From Chloroflexota bacterium (GTDB taxonomy: Bacteria > Chloroflexota > UBA6077), in the NCBI GenBank assembly GCA_021806765.1, contig JAJZQR010000272.1, positions 1 to 7,175 of the forward strand: 7,175 nucleotides of DNA, given 5' to 3'. A program made the translations under genes and the position numbers. A model generated the notes under the pieces. The model saw nothing but the letters and a program-made list of their open reading frames with translations. It was not told the origin of the DNA and searched no databases. This document shows positions 1-6,643 of this stretch, piece by piece; the first letter of the stretch is position 1, and each line of letters starts with the position of its first letter.

Positions 1-7
1 GGGATTC

Positions 8-1024
8 ATGAGCGGCCGACGTCGGTTCTTATCGGCCCTCTTCGGCGGCCGAGTAGATCGGCCCGCGGTGGCAAATGGCAGCTCGGTCGTGACTCTTGAA
101 CTGATGGAGATGGCTGAAGCCCGCTTTCCGGACGTTCACCTGGACGGGGTGAAGGCAGCGAGGCTGGCGGCAACCGCCCATGAAGTGCTGGGTTACGACG
201 CCGTCATGCCCGTTTTCTCCGGCCACGCCGAGTCGGCGGCCATGGGGTGCGACGTGGTGTGGGGCGAGCGCGATTCCTGGCCCGATACCCGTGACCACCC
301 GTTCGACGAGGTGGAGAAGGTACGGATGCCGTCCGACTTCCTGGAGTGTCCGTCCATGAGAGCCGTCCTCGACGCCATTTCACTGCTCAGGCGCGACTAC
401 GGCGATCGTGTGGCCGTCATCGGCAAGGTTTACGGCCCCTGGAACCTCGCTTACCACCTTCTCGGGACCGAGGAGCTTCTGGTCGAGATGATGGTCGATC
501 CCGACAAGGTTCGCCGATATCTCGATGCGACCATGGAGATCTCCCTGGTCTCAGCGAAAGCGCAGATAGAGGCGGGGGCCGACGCGATACTGTGGTGCGA
601 CAACGCCACGGGGGACCTGGTGCGCGCGGAGAGCTATCGGGACTTCCTGCTGCCCCTCCACCGAGAGATCACCAAGGCCGTCGGCTGCCCGCTGATACTG
701 CACATCTGCGGCGAGACCGCCGATCGTCTCGAACACGTGGTGCAGGCAGGGTTCGACTGTCTCCATTTCGACTCGAAGGTGAACGCCCGACTGGCCAAGG
801 AGATAGTCGGCGACCGCATGTCTTTGATGGGCAACGTGAATTGCCCGACTACCCTCAGGACAGGCAGCCCAGAGGACGTCCGTCGGGAGGCGCTGGTCGC
901 CATGGAGGCGGGTGTCGAGATACCCGCCCCCGAGTGCGTCGTGCCTCTGACAACCCCGATCGCCAGCCTGAAAGCGATAGTCGAGGCTGCTTGCGACTTT
1001 GGACGGCAATCCTGCAAGCCGTGA
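8..1024 (+). CDS. Uroporphyrinogen decarboxylase-superfamily protein, MtaA/CmuA-type methyltransferase homologue
   Basis: A 338-residue protein, close to the usual 330-350 of the family. The N-terminus (residues 1-20, SGRRRFLSALFGGRVDRPA) matches the family's usual 'R-x-x-L-x-A-L-x-G-x-x-x-D-R' opening, so ATG 8 is a credible start; any ribosome binding site lies outside the window. The zinc site of methylcobalamin:coenzyme M methyltransferases appears intact: His232 and Cys234 in LHICGET, and Cys310 in PECVVPLTTP. Family members of this clade move methyl groups from corrinoid proteins to thiols, whereas true HemE decarboxylates uroporphyrinogen and lacks the H-x-C...C zinc site. A cytoplasmic methyl-transfer role is therefore likelier than haem synthesis. 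No corrinoid-binding protein lies in the window, so the methyl donor and acceptor are unknown. It precedes a TRAP transporter cluster by 281 bases on the same strand. Family assignment is firm; the exact reaction is not. Confidence 0.88.
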   Translation: MSGRRRFLSALFGGRVDRPAVANGSSVVTLELMEMAEARFPDVHLDGVKAARLAATAHEVLGYDAVMPVFSGHAESAAMGCDVVWGERDSWPDTRDHPFDEVEKVRMPSDFLECPSMRAVLDAISLLRRDYGDRVAVIGKVYGPWNLAYHLLGTEELLVEMMVDPDKVRRYLDATMEISLVSAKAQIEAGADAILWCDNATGDLVRAESYRDFLLPLHREITKAVGCPLILHICGETADRLEHVVQAGFDCLHFDSKVNARLAKEIVGDRMSLMGNVNCPTTLRTGSPEDVRREALVAMEAGVEIPAPECVVPLTTPIASLKAIVEAACDFGRQSCKP

Positions 1025-1045
1025 TACAGGGCCATCTGTGAGCCA

Positions 1046-1058
1046 GGGCCGACGGCCC
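1046..1058 (+). terminator. Short GC hairpin after the methyltransferase homologue (weak terminator candidate)
   Basis: GGGCC-GAC-GGCCC forms a perfect 5-bp stem with a 3-base loop, 22 bases after the stop codon at 1024. No T-run follows, so intrinsic termination here is doubtful. Confidence 0.25.
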
Positions 1059-1258
1059 GAACCTGCGTGTCTTCGCCCTCCTCCAAACGCACCACGCGGG
1101 CCGCGGGTAGCTCAAGTTGGTGAGACTGGAGGTATTCGACTTAGAACGTCGTAACGAACGACCGATGAACCCTGCGGAGCGCTGAACCAGCCGACCGTGC
1201 TCGCATTTCACTCGTCAGGAGGCCGGCAGCATGTGAGCTCGGGAGTAATCCACAGTCC

Positions 1259-1277
1259 CGAACGGCGAGATCGTTCG
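1259..1277. promoter_or_regulatory. Inverted repeat upstream of dctP (possible operator or leader hairpin)
   Basis: CGAACG, a 7-base spacer and CGTTCG form a perfect 6-bp inverted repeat whose right end lies 28 bases before the dctP ATG. It could be an operator for a dimeric repressor such as a GntR-type regulator, or an RNA hairpin in the leader just before the Shine-Dalgarno region. I saw no convincing -35/-10 pair in the 1025-1305 gap, so the role is inferred from position and symmetry only. Confidence 0.3.
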
Positions 1278-1305
1278 ATGAGATGAGAGGAGATGAGGGA
1301 CGCCA

Positions 1306-2361
1306 ATGCGTTCACGGAGTCTGATTGTCACTGGGGTTCTCCTGGCACTGGCGGTGGCGATGGCCGCATGCAGCGGCGGTGCCGCGGCGCCGAGTCCCGC
1401 GGCTCGGGGGTCCGGACAACCTGCGAAAGAGGCTTCCAAGGCCGCTACCCCCAAGAAGCTGGATTTTGTCTACGCCATGGCCCTCGGGGCTACTTCGAGC
1501 AGCACTGTCTTCAACTGGATGGCCAACGAGGTCACAAGCCGATCGAACGGCGCGCTCCAGATGACCTTCCACGCAGGCACCCTAATCACCAAGCAGCAGG
1601 AGGTCATTGACGCCATCAAGTCCGGCAATGTAGCCATGGGGAGCCCCGACGCCGCGGCGCCCTCGATCGTGCCGGAGTTGAACGTTTTTATGGTGCCCTA
1701 TCTGATGCGCGACTACGACCACGCCTACAAGGTGTTCAACGGCGAGGTCGGGAAGCAGCTCGACCAGTTGATTCAAGAGAAGTATGGGCTGAAGGTGCTG
1801 TTCTACTACGATTACGGCTTCCGGCACTTCTGGAACAGCAAACGGCCCATCAACAAGCCGGACGACCTGAAGGGCCTCAAGATGCGTGTGCCGTCGGGCA
1901 AGATCTACGTGGACACCGTCAATGCCTTCGGGGGGAGCGCTGTTCCCATGGGCTGGAACGACGTGATCCCAGCGGTGCAGCAGGGTGTCGTGGATGGCGG
2001 GGATCTCCCCGTGATCAACTTCTACAACTCTAAAGTCTTCGACGTGGTCAAGAACATGTCTCTGACGGGTCACAACTACGGCCCGTCGATGGTGGTCGTC
2101 AACCCCAACGTCTGGAAGAGCCTCACCCCCGACCAGCAGAAGCTGATGACCGACCTTGGGATGGAAGCTCAGAAGAAGGTGCGGGCGGAGACCGAGAGCG
2201 TCGATTCTCTGCAAGGAGCGAAGAAGCTGCTCGATCCGACGGGCATGCAGGTCGTAGCCCCGGACCTGGCGCCTTTCCGCAAGATCGCTGAGGAGAAGAT
2301 CTGGCCGCAGTACAAGCAGGAGTACTCGCAGTTCTGGGACAAGATCGTCGGAACCAAGTAG
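1306..2361 (+). CDS. dctP: TRAP transporter solute-binding lipoprotein, DctP family
   Basis: A 351-residue extracytoplasmic binding protein that captures a substrate, usually an organic acid, and delivers it to the DctQ/DctM membrane pair. Residues 1-21 are a lipoprotein signal peptide (RSR, hydrophobic core, then AMAAC) with the lipidated cysteine at position 22. An Ala/Pro/Ser-rich tether runs to about residue 48. The DctP fold follows, with the family's arginine segment at LKMRVPSG (Arg194, equivalent to the conserved arginine that usually pairs with a substrate carboxylate) and the QQGVVDG motif near 225-231. The usual D-G-x-E-N-P is here D-G-G-D-L-P, so the pocket differs from the classic C4-dicarboxylate proteins. 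ATG 1306 is preceded by GAGG at 1295-1298. It is followed by strong stem-loops and then dctQ and dctM, which make it the first gene of the transporter set. The substrate cannot be predicted. Confidence 0.95.
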   Translation: MRSRSLIVTGVLLALAVAMAACSGGAAAPSPAARGSGQPAKEASKAATPKKLDFVYAMALGATSSSTVFNWMANEVTSRSNGALQMTFHAGTLITKQQEVIDAIKSGNVAMGSPDAAAPSIVPELNVFMVPYLMRDYDHAYKVFNGEVGKQLDQLIQEKYGLKVLFYYDYGFRHFWNSKRPINKPDDLKGLKMRVPSGKIYVDTVNAFGGSAVPMGWNDVIPAVQQGVVDGGDLPVINFYNSKVFDVVKNMSLTGHNYGPSMVVVNPNVWKSLTPDQQKLMTDLGMEAQKKVRAETESVDSLQGAKKLLDPTGMQVVAPDLAPFRKIAEEKIWPQYKQEYSQFWDKIVGTK

Positions 2362-2374
2362 TCTGGTCTCTGGC

Positions 2375-2390
2375 CGCTCGCAGTTGAGCG
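2375..2390 (+). other. Small hairpin just after dctP
   Basis: CGCTC, a 6-base loop and GAGCG give a 5-bp stem 14 bases after the dctP stop. It sits immediately before the larger stem-loop at 2392-2429, so the two would form tandem hairpins in the dctP-dctQ intercistronic RNA. Confidence 0.35.
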
Positions 2391-2391
2391 T

Positions 2392-2429
2392 GGGTGATGG
2401 TTGAGCTCCTCTTTGCTCAACCATCACCC
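2392..2429 (+). terminator. Perfect 15-bp stem-loop between dctP and dctQ (partial terminator or mRNA stabiliser)
   Basis: GGGTGATGGTTGAGC at 2392-2406 is the exact reverse complement of GCTCAACCATCACCC at 2415-2429, with an 8-base loop TCCTCTTT. No T-run follows (next bases GGCCTTGG), so it is not a standard rho-independent terminator. Stem-loops after binding-protein genes often protect the upstream mRNA from 3' decay or let only some transcripts continue, giving more binding protein than membrane subunits. That role here is inferred. Confidence 0.65.
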
Positions 2430-2452
2430 GGCCTTGGATTACATTCGTGGAG

Positions 2453-2460
2453 AAGGAGGT
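2453..2460 (+). promoter_or_regulatory. Near-ideal ribosome binding site deciding the dctQ start
   Basis: AAGGAGGT matches the anti-Shine-Dalgarno sequence over eight bases and ends 4 bases before ATG 2465. A GTG at 2447 lies in the same frame but upstream of this site, so ATG 2465 is the better start. Confidence 0.75.
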
Positions 2461-2464
2461 CGCG

Positions 2465-2947
2465 ATGGGTCGCGCCCTTTACGCCGTCAGTCTCATCCCG
2501 CGCGTTTTCCTGATCGCCGTCATGGTTATCCTGTTGACGGACATGATGCTGGGTGTCTTCTTTCGATACGTCGTTGGGCAGCCGCTGGCCTGGACAGAGG
2601 AGGTGGGAAACCTAGCTCTGGTGTGGCTGACTTTCGTTGGCGGGGCTATTGGCGTCAATCGAGCGGCTCACTTCTCGATTCATCTGCTGGTGGAGCACCT
2701 GAGCCCGGCGGGCCAGCGCGCCCTCAATACGCTGGTTGCCGTGGTCATCATGGCGCTCGGGCTGGTTCTTGTGCCCACCAGTTGGCGGCTGATGATAGCC
2801 AGCTCTACCTCCCAACTGCCCGGCCTCGGCATTGGCGTGGGTTTCCAGTATGCTTCGGCGTTCGTCGGCGCTCTCCTCTTCGCGCTGTACGCCGGCTGTC
2901 TGGCACTGGAAACGGCTCGGGGCACGAGCGGAGTATCGAACGACTGA
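2465..2947 (+). CDS. dctQ: TRAP transporter small permease subunit, DctQ family
   Basis: A 160-residue membrane protein with four hydrophobic segments at about 14-36, 47-66, 86-107 and 125-148, the normal DctQ layout. Family marks include FFRYV near 32-36, the acidic W-T-E-E segment (Trp43, Glu45, Glu46) before the second helix, and the R-x-x-H pair (Arg66, His69) after it. In TRAP systems this subunit pairs with DctM and helps dock the loaded binding protein. The start is set by the strong ribosome binding site; the in-frame GTG 18 bases upstream would put that site inside the gene. It lies 103 bases after dctP, across the stem-loop, and 35 bases before dctM. Q and M are separate here, not fused as in SiaQM-type systems. 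Confidence 0.9.
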   Translation: MGRALYAVSLIPRVFLIAVMVILLTDMMLGVFFRYVVGQPLAWTEEVGNLALVWLTFVGGAIGVNRAAHFSIHLLVEHLSPAGQRALNTLVAVVIMALGLVLVPTSWRLMIASSTSQLPGLGIGVGFQYASAFVGALLFALYAGCLALETARGTSGVSND

Positions 2948-2982
2948 AAGAGAGTTGATCTGGACTCACAGAGGGGGTGGAC

Positions 2983-4263
2983 ATGCTTCTATCATTCGCA
3001 GCTCTTGCCTTCATCGTGTTTGTGGTAATGGGCACTCCGATAGTGTTCGCGCTGGGTGCTTCGGGGGCACTAGGCCTGTACTTGGGAGGCTTCGACCTGG
3101 GGAAGCTGCCATCCAGCATGATCGCAGGGGCTGACAGCTTCGTCATGCTGGCGATCCCCAGCTTCATCTTCGCCGGCACGCTGATGGAGCGATGCGGCAT
3201 GTCCTACCAGTTGATAGCACTGGCCAGGTCGCTGGTGGGCTGGATGCGCGGGGGACTCGGAATGACCACTGTGGCTGCTGAGTATCTCTTCTCCGGCATC
3301 TCGGGATCGAGCATCGCCGATGTCTCCGCGATCGGGGCAATGCTGACCCCACCCATGCTCAAAGCCGGCTACAAACCGGAGCAGGCGGTGTCCATCGTGG
3401 CCGCTGCCACGGGTATGGGGATTCTCGTCCCACCCGCTATCTTCATGATCGTCATCGGGACTATGACCAGCACGTCCATTGTTGGGATCTTCCTGGGAGG
3501 ATTCATTCCCGCTTTCGCGATGTCGGCCATCATCATGGCAGTCATATATTGGCAGGCAGTCAAGTTCAATTGGCCCACAGACGCGCGTCCGGATCTTCGG
3601 GTTTTCCTCCACGCCCTTCGCAACTCTCTGATCCCCATGTTCGTCCCCATCGTCATGCTGGTGGGGTTCCGGTTCGGCATCTTCACGGCTACGGAAGCCG
3701 GAGCGATCATCGCCTTCTATTCCCTGGTGGTCGCGCTGTTCGTATACCGCAACGTCGGTATCAAGGAGGTCATCCGGGTTGCGGAAGACAGCGCCATCAT
3801 GAGCGCGGCAGTCGTGCTGTTGATGGGATCTGCCGGCGTTTACCAGTTTCTCATGGGCATGGCCGGCGTCCCCCAAGCCATCGGCAGTCTGCTGATGCCG
3901 TTGCGGGACCAGCCCTGGCTATTCCTGATGGTGGTTGCCCTCATAGTCGCTTTCTTCGGCATGGTGATGGAGGGCCTGCCGGCAGCGGTGATCCTTCTTC
4001 CAGTGCTCTTTCCCACGGCCAAGGCCATCGGCATCAATCCGATCCATTTCAACATTGTCATCACCGCCGCAGTGGGTGCGGGGCTGTTCATGCCGCCCAT
4101 CGGTGTCGGGCTACTGATTGCCTTGCGTTTTGGCAATCTCTCCGTAACGAGGCATATGCCTCACTACTGGCCCTATGCCGCGGCCCTGGCGCTAGGGGTA
4201 TTGGTGATCATCCTGGTGCCGGAGCTGACTCTCTGGCTACCGCACAGCGCCGGGGTCCGCTAG
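2983..4263 (+). CDS. dctM: TRAP transporter large permease subunit, DctM family
   Basis: A 426-residue polytopic membrane protein, the sodium-coupled transport subunit of the TRAP system and of standard length for DctM. Family signatures in order, numbered from ATG 2983: FSGISGSS followed by A-D-V-S-A-I-G at about 103-118, GMGILVPP at about 144-151, TATEAGA at about 235-241, and the second proline hairpin FMPPIG at about 369-374. The two glycine/proline hairpins come from the inverted structural repeats that form the substrate and sodium sites in the DctM fold. ATG 2983 is preferred because GAGGGGG at 2971-2977 sits 5 bases upstream. An in-frame GTG at 2977 is possible and would add two residues. 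The gene follows dctQ by 35 bases and precedes the hydrolase gene by 83, consistent with co-transcription. Confidence 0.95.
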   Translation: MLLSFAALAFIVFVVMGTPIVFALGASGALGLYLGGFDLGKLPSSMIAGADSFVMLAIPSFIFAGTLMERCGMSYQLIALARSLVGWMRGGLGMTTVAAEYLFSGISGSSIADVSAIGAMLTPPMLKAGYKPEQAVSIVAAATGMGILVPPAIFMIVIGTMTSTSIVGIFLGGFIPAFAMSAIIMAVIYWQAVKFNWPTDARPDLRVFLHALRNSLIPMFVPIVMLVGFRFGIFTATEAGAIIAFYSLVVALFVYRNVGIKEVIRVAEDSAIMSAAVVLLMGSAGVYQFLMGMAGVPQAIGSLLMPLRDQPWLFLMVVALIVAFFGMVMEGLPAAVILLPVLFPTAKAIGINPIHFNIVITAAVGAGLFMPPIGVGLLIALRFGNLSVTRHMPHYWPYAAALALGVLVIILVPELTLWLPHSAGVR

Positions 4264-4273
4264 TCAATCCGCT

Positions 4274-4305
4274 GGGGGTTTGCACTGTGTCAGGCCCAAG
4301 CCCCC
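4274..4305 (+). other. Stem-loop between dctM and the DUF6282-type gene
   Basis: GGGGGTTTG at 4274-4282 pairs with CAAGCCCCC at 4297-4305 (9 bp with one G-U pair; 14-base loop). It begins 11 bases after the dctM stop and ends 41 bases before the next ATG. No T-run follows, so an mRNA-end or attenuating hairpin is more likely than full termination. Confidence 0.4.
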
Positions 4306-4346
4306 GATCGCACCTTTGACCTGCGTATCGAACACTGGAGAGGAAA

Positions 4347-5219
4347 ATGAAGGAGACTGTCGACAGCTTGCTCAAGGGCGCCATCGACATGCATATGCAC
4401 ACGGCGCCGGATGTCTTCGGCCGCAGTGTCACGGATGTCGAGGCGGCAGCTCAAGCAAAGGCCGCGGGAATGTCCGGCATCGTGATCAAGAACCACTTCA
4501 CCCTCACAGCCGACCGAGCGATGTTTGCATCGAAGGAGGTAGGGCTCCCGGTATACGGCTCCTTGGTCCTCAACCGCTACGTGGGTGGGTTCAATCCGCA
4601 CGCTGTGGATGCAGCCTTGCGGTTTGGCGCCAAGGAGGTCTGGATGCCGACCCTTACGGGCCGCCACCACCTGAGGCAGAGTGCACACGCAGGCCACGTC
4701 GACTCGCGACTCTCGAAGGAAGAGCGAGGCTTGTCGGTTCTGGATGACGGGGGCGAACTGCTTCCTGAGGTCGTGACCATCCTGGAGAAGATAGCCACTG
4801 CGAAGGCAATCCTCGGAACCGCCCACCTGAGCCCCGACGAGAGCAGGGTCCTGGTGAGGACCGCGAAAGAGGTAGGCGTCTCGAGCATCCTGGTGACCCA
4901 CCCAGAAGCCAACTTCGTTGGGATGAGCATCGAGGAGATGAAGGAAATGGTGGGCCTGGGGGCCATGTTGGAGTTCGACTACGCCGCGTTGACCCACGTG
5001 ATGCCCACACCCAGGACGCCGGCGTCCACGGCCCAAGCCATAAAGGAGATAGGCGCGGACCACTGCATCATGGCGACCGACGGCGGCCAGGACATCAGCC
5101 CTCCCCCCGTCGAGATGCTGCGTCGCTTCATCGGAGCGATGCTGGGGCAGGGGATAAGCGAGGCCGAAATCCGGACGATGGTGTACACGAACCCACGGAG
5201 GGCGCTGGGTCTGGCCTGA
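4347..5219 (+). CDS. DUF6282-type metal-dependent hydrolase (amidohydrolase/PHP-like)
   Basis: A 290-residue soluble protein with no signal peptide, so probably cytoplasmic. It opens with IDMHMHTAPD, an H-x-H metal motif (His16, His18) followed by P-D, as in amidohydrolase and PHP-type barrels and in the DUF6282 family. Other likely ligands are spread in barrel-like order: IKNH (Lys48, His50), FNPHAVDAAL (His84), GTAHLSPDE (His159), ILVTHPEANF (His184) and a late ATDGGQ (Asp244). The pattern suggests a mono- or binuclear metallohydrolase, but no member reaction known to me fixes its substrate. ATG 4347 has GGAG at 4337-4340, six bases upstream. Position behind dctM in the same orientation suggests it processes the imported compound, for example by cleaving an amide, ester or lactone; that is inference. 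Family call by recalled motifs, moderately to well supported. Confidence 0.82.
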   Translation: MKETVDSLLKGAIDMHMHTAPDVFGRSVTDVEAAAQAKAAGMSGIVIKNHFTLTADRAMFASKEVGLPVYGSLVLNRYVGGFNPHAVDAALRFGAKEVWMPTLTGRHHLRQSAHAGHVDSRLSKEERGLSVLDDGGELLPEVVTILEKIATAKAILGTAHLSPDESRVLVRTAKEVGVSSILVTHPEANFVGMSIEEMKEMVGLGAMLEFDYAALTHVMPTPRTPASTAQAIKEIGADHCIMATDGGQDISPPPVEMLRRFIGAMLGQGISEAEIRTMVYTNPRRALGLA

Positions 5220-5468
5220 CGGCCTCGATTGCGAATGGCCAAGCGGTAAAAGGGCGGCTGACCGGGCTGGACGGGGAGAGCGAGGATTACCTGTGTGCCG
5301 AGAGGCACCCTACTACGGCTACGAGGGGGCCATCGATGCCCCTGGCGTCTAGTGACAAACAGCAGCGAGGCATTTACCTCTCGGTAGATGCCTCGCTCTG
5401 GGCGATGCGACCCCCTATTGGCGAAGGGGCGCGTCCGTCGCGCGTGGCGGGCGTGGCGCGAATGCCAC
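5220..5468. other. Convergent intergenic region
   Basis: This stretch separates the hydrolase gene (+) from the haem-domain lipoprotein gene (-). I see no gene in it. It holds three potential hairpins: GTGCC-GAGA-GGCAC at 5295-5308, GGGGC-CATCGAT-GCCCC at 5326-5342, and the strong one at 5364-5397. The first two may help end the + strand transcript but lack T-runs. Confidence 0.55.
5364..5397 (-). terminator. Strong stem-loop, probable terminator of the - strand lipoprotein gene
   Basis: AGCGAGGCATTTACC (5364-5378) pairs with GGTAGATGCCTCGCT (5383-5397): 15 pairs including one wobble position, with a 4-base loop. Read on the - strand the loop is GAGA, a stable GNRA tetraloop, and the stem is followed by GCTGTTTGTC, a weak T-rich tail. 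It lies 71 bases past the - strand stop at 5469. It may also block + strand transcripts leaving the hydrolase gene. Confidence 0.6.
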
Positions 5469-6643
5469 CTACTTGGCGAACTTGAACTCCGTCGCGCCGC
5501 TCTGGAAGGCGTGTCGCACCTGAGTATCGTCGAAGACCGCTACGCCGAAGTAGTAGGACTTGCTCAAGTCCTTGAACTGGACGTCCGTCTTGCTCCCGGT
5601 GTCCAGCTTGCGGCTGAACTCAAAGGTCCACTTGCCGTCCTTCCAGGACATGGCGCTGTCGATGTCTCCACGGTCGCCCTGGTAGGGGGCAACCAGGATG
5701 CCCGCCACCTTGTCGTTGGCCTTGTACTTGGTGTCATCAAGGCGACCTTCTTGGAGTCCTCGATCCAGTACGGGGGCGCCGGCTTGTTGTCGGGCGCGCC
5801 GTAAGCCGGGGTCTTCTTGTCCTGGGATACGTTGTCCTTGTACCCGCCCGCGGTGCTGGCGTCGCTCTTGCGGCCCGCTTCGGGGGCCTTGTCCTTGTCG
5901 TACCTGGTGTCATCCAGCCACTGATCGTCCACCTTGCCAACAGAGCCGGTGCGGACGGTCTTCATGTGCCAGATGTCGCCCTTCTCGCCTGGTGTGCTGG
6001 TGTACTTGTTTCCGAATGGCTTGCCCTCGCCCAGGTGGCATGCAACCATGCACCCCTGCTGGTTGAAACCCTTGATGGAGTCGTCGATGTTCCAGATCAT
6101 GGCGAACTTGTCTTCGTAGTTCGCCTTGGCGTCGCCGCTGGTGGTGTCACCGATCTGCTTCCAGGTTCCGTCTGCTTGCTTTTGCCAGGGGAAGCGCTCG
6201 AAGCTCTGCGTGGGGTCGGCGTACTGCATCAGGAAGTACGCCCTCTGATCGTCGTAGAGGGTCTTTAGAGACACGTCGGTCGAGCCGTTGTTCAGGTTCA
6301 ACCCACCCGAAACCCTGATTGTCACTGCCTGGGCTTTCGCCCAGTCGGCGTCGCTCGGGTCGGCATCGATCTTGGGCGCGGCGGACGTCTTGACGGCTGT
6401 GAGGGTGCTGACACTGCCGGTGCCGGCTGACGGAGATGCTGCCGTCGAAGCAGCAGGCGCCTTGGTCGGAGCGGCGGTCGCCGCCGGTGCGGCCGTCGCG
6501 GGAGCTGCAGCCGCGGTGGGAGCGACCGCCTTCGTCGGGGCCGGTGTGGGAGCCGCCTGAGTGCCCTGGCAGCCGACGATCAGCGCGGATGCCCCCAGCA
6601 CCAGCGCAATTGTCAGTGAGAAACGGGTTACGCGCCTTCGCAA
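5469..6643 (-). pseudogene. Ethylbenzene-dehydrogenase-related (EB_dh) haem-binding lipoprotein, frameshifted
   Basis: Starts at TTG 6643 with AGGAGG about seven bases upstream on the - strand. Residues 1-24 are a lipoprotein signal ending LIVGC (Cys25), then an Ala/Pro/Thr tether to about residue 78. The rest resembles the EB_dh domain, related to the haem b subunit of ethylbenzene dehydrogenase and dimethylsulfide dehydrogenase: start of domain near KIDADPSDADW, FAMIWNID near 180-187, GCMVACH (Cys198, Cys202, His203) and DIWHMKTVRTG near 223-233. After YWIEDSKKVA (to residue 301) the frame is lost, and 58 unrelated residues run to a stop at 5564. The true C-terminus continues one frame over: DDTKYKANDKVAGIL, then W-x-D-G-K-W, DVQFKDL, YFGVAVFDD, ending at 5469. 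The span of 1175 bases is exactly one short of 392 codons. It would have been an exported, membrane-anchored redox or haem protein. A sequencing error is possible. Confidence 0.82.
5736..5742 (-). other. Frameshift site in the EB_dh lipoprotein gene
   Basis: On the - strand the reading GCC-TTG-ATG-ACA leaves the family pattern, while GCC-TT(n)-GAT-GAC-ACC-AAG restores it as A-(L/F)-D-D-T-K. One base is therefore missing near the TT at 5739-5740. The surrounding bases do not form an X-XXY-YYZ slippery heptamer, so programmed frameshifting is unlikely. Confidence 0.7.

Noticed and set aside
8..1024. True HemE (haem synthesis uroporphyrinogen decarboxylase)
   Set aside because: The H-x-C...C zinc-ligand pattern and the LHICGE/PECVVPLTTP motifs fit the MtaA/CmuA branch, and no haem-synthesis genes are nearby.
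1582..2427. 281-codon open frame on the - strand opposite dctP
   Set aside because: It mirrors the dctP coding frame, with Leu/Val/His/Asp-rich text and no recognisable motifs. It is a by-product of GC-rich codon use.
3070..3876. 268-codon open frame on the - strand opposite dctM
   Set aside because: It is His/Asp/Gly-rich and hydrophilic, with no family pattern, and lies opposite a clearly real membrane protein.
3549..4319. 256-codon + strand frame overlapping dctM
   Set aside because: A +/- frame shadow of dctM rich in Arg, His, Ser and Gly; the overlapping frame carries all the DctM motifs.
5736..5742. Programmed ribosomal frameshift in the EB_dh gene
   Set aside because: No slippery heptamer, no adjacent strong stem or internal Shine-Dalgarno that I can see, and the family is not known to use recoding. 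Mutation or sequence error is simpler.
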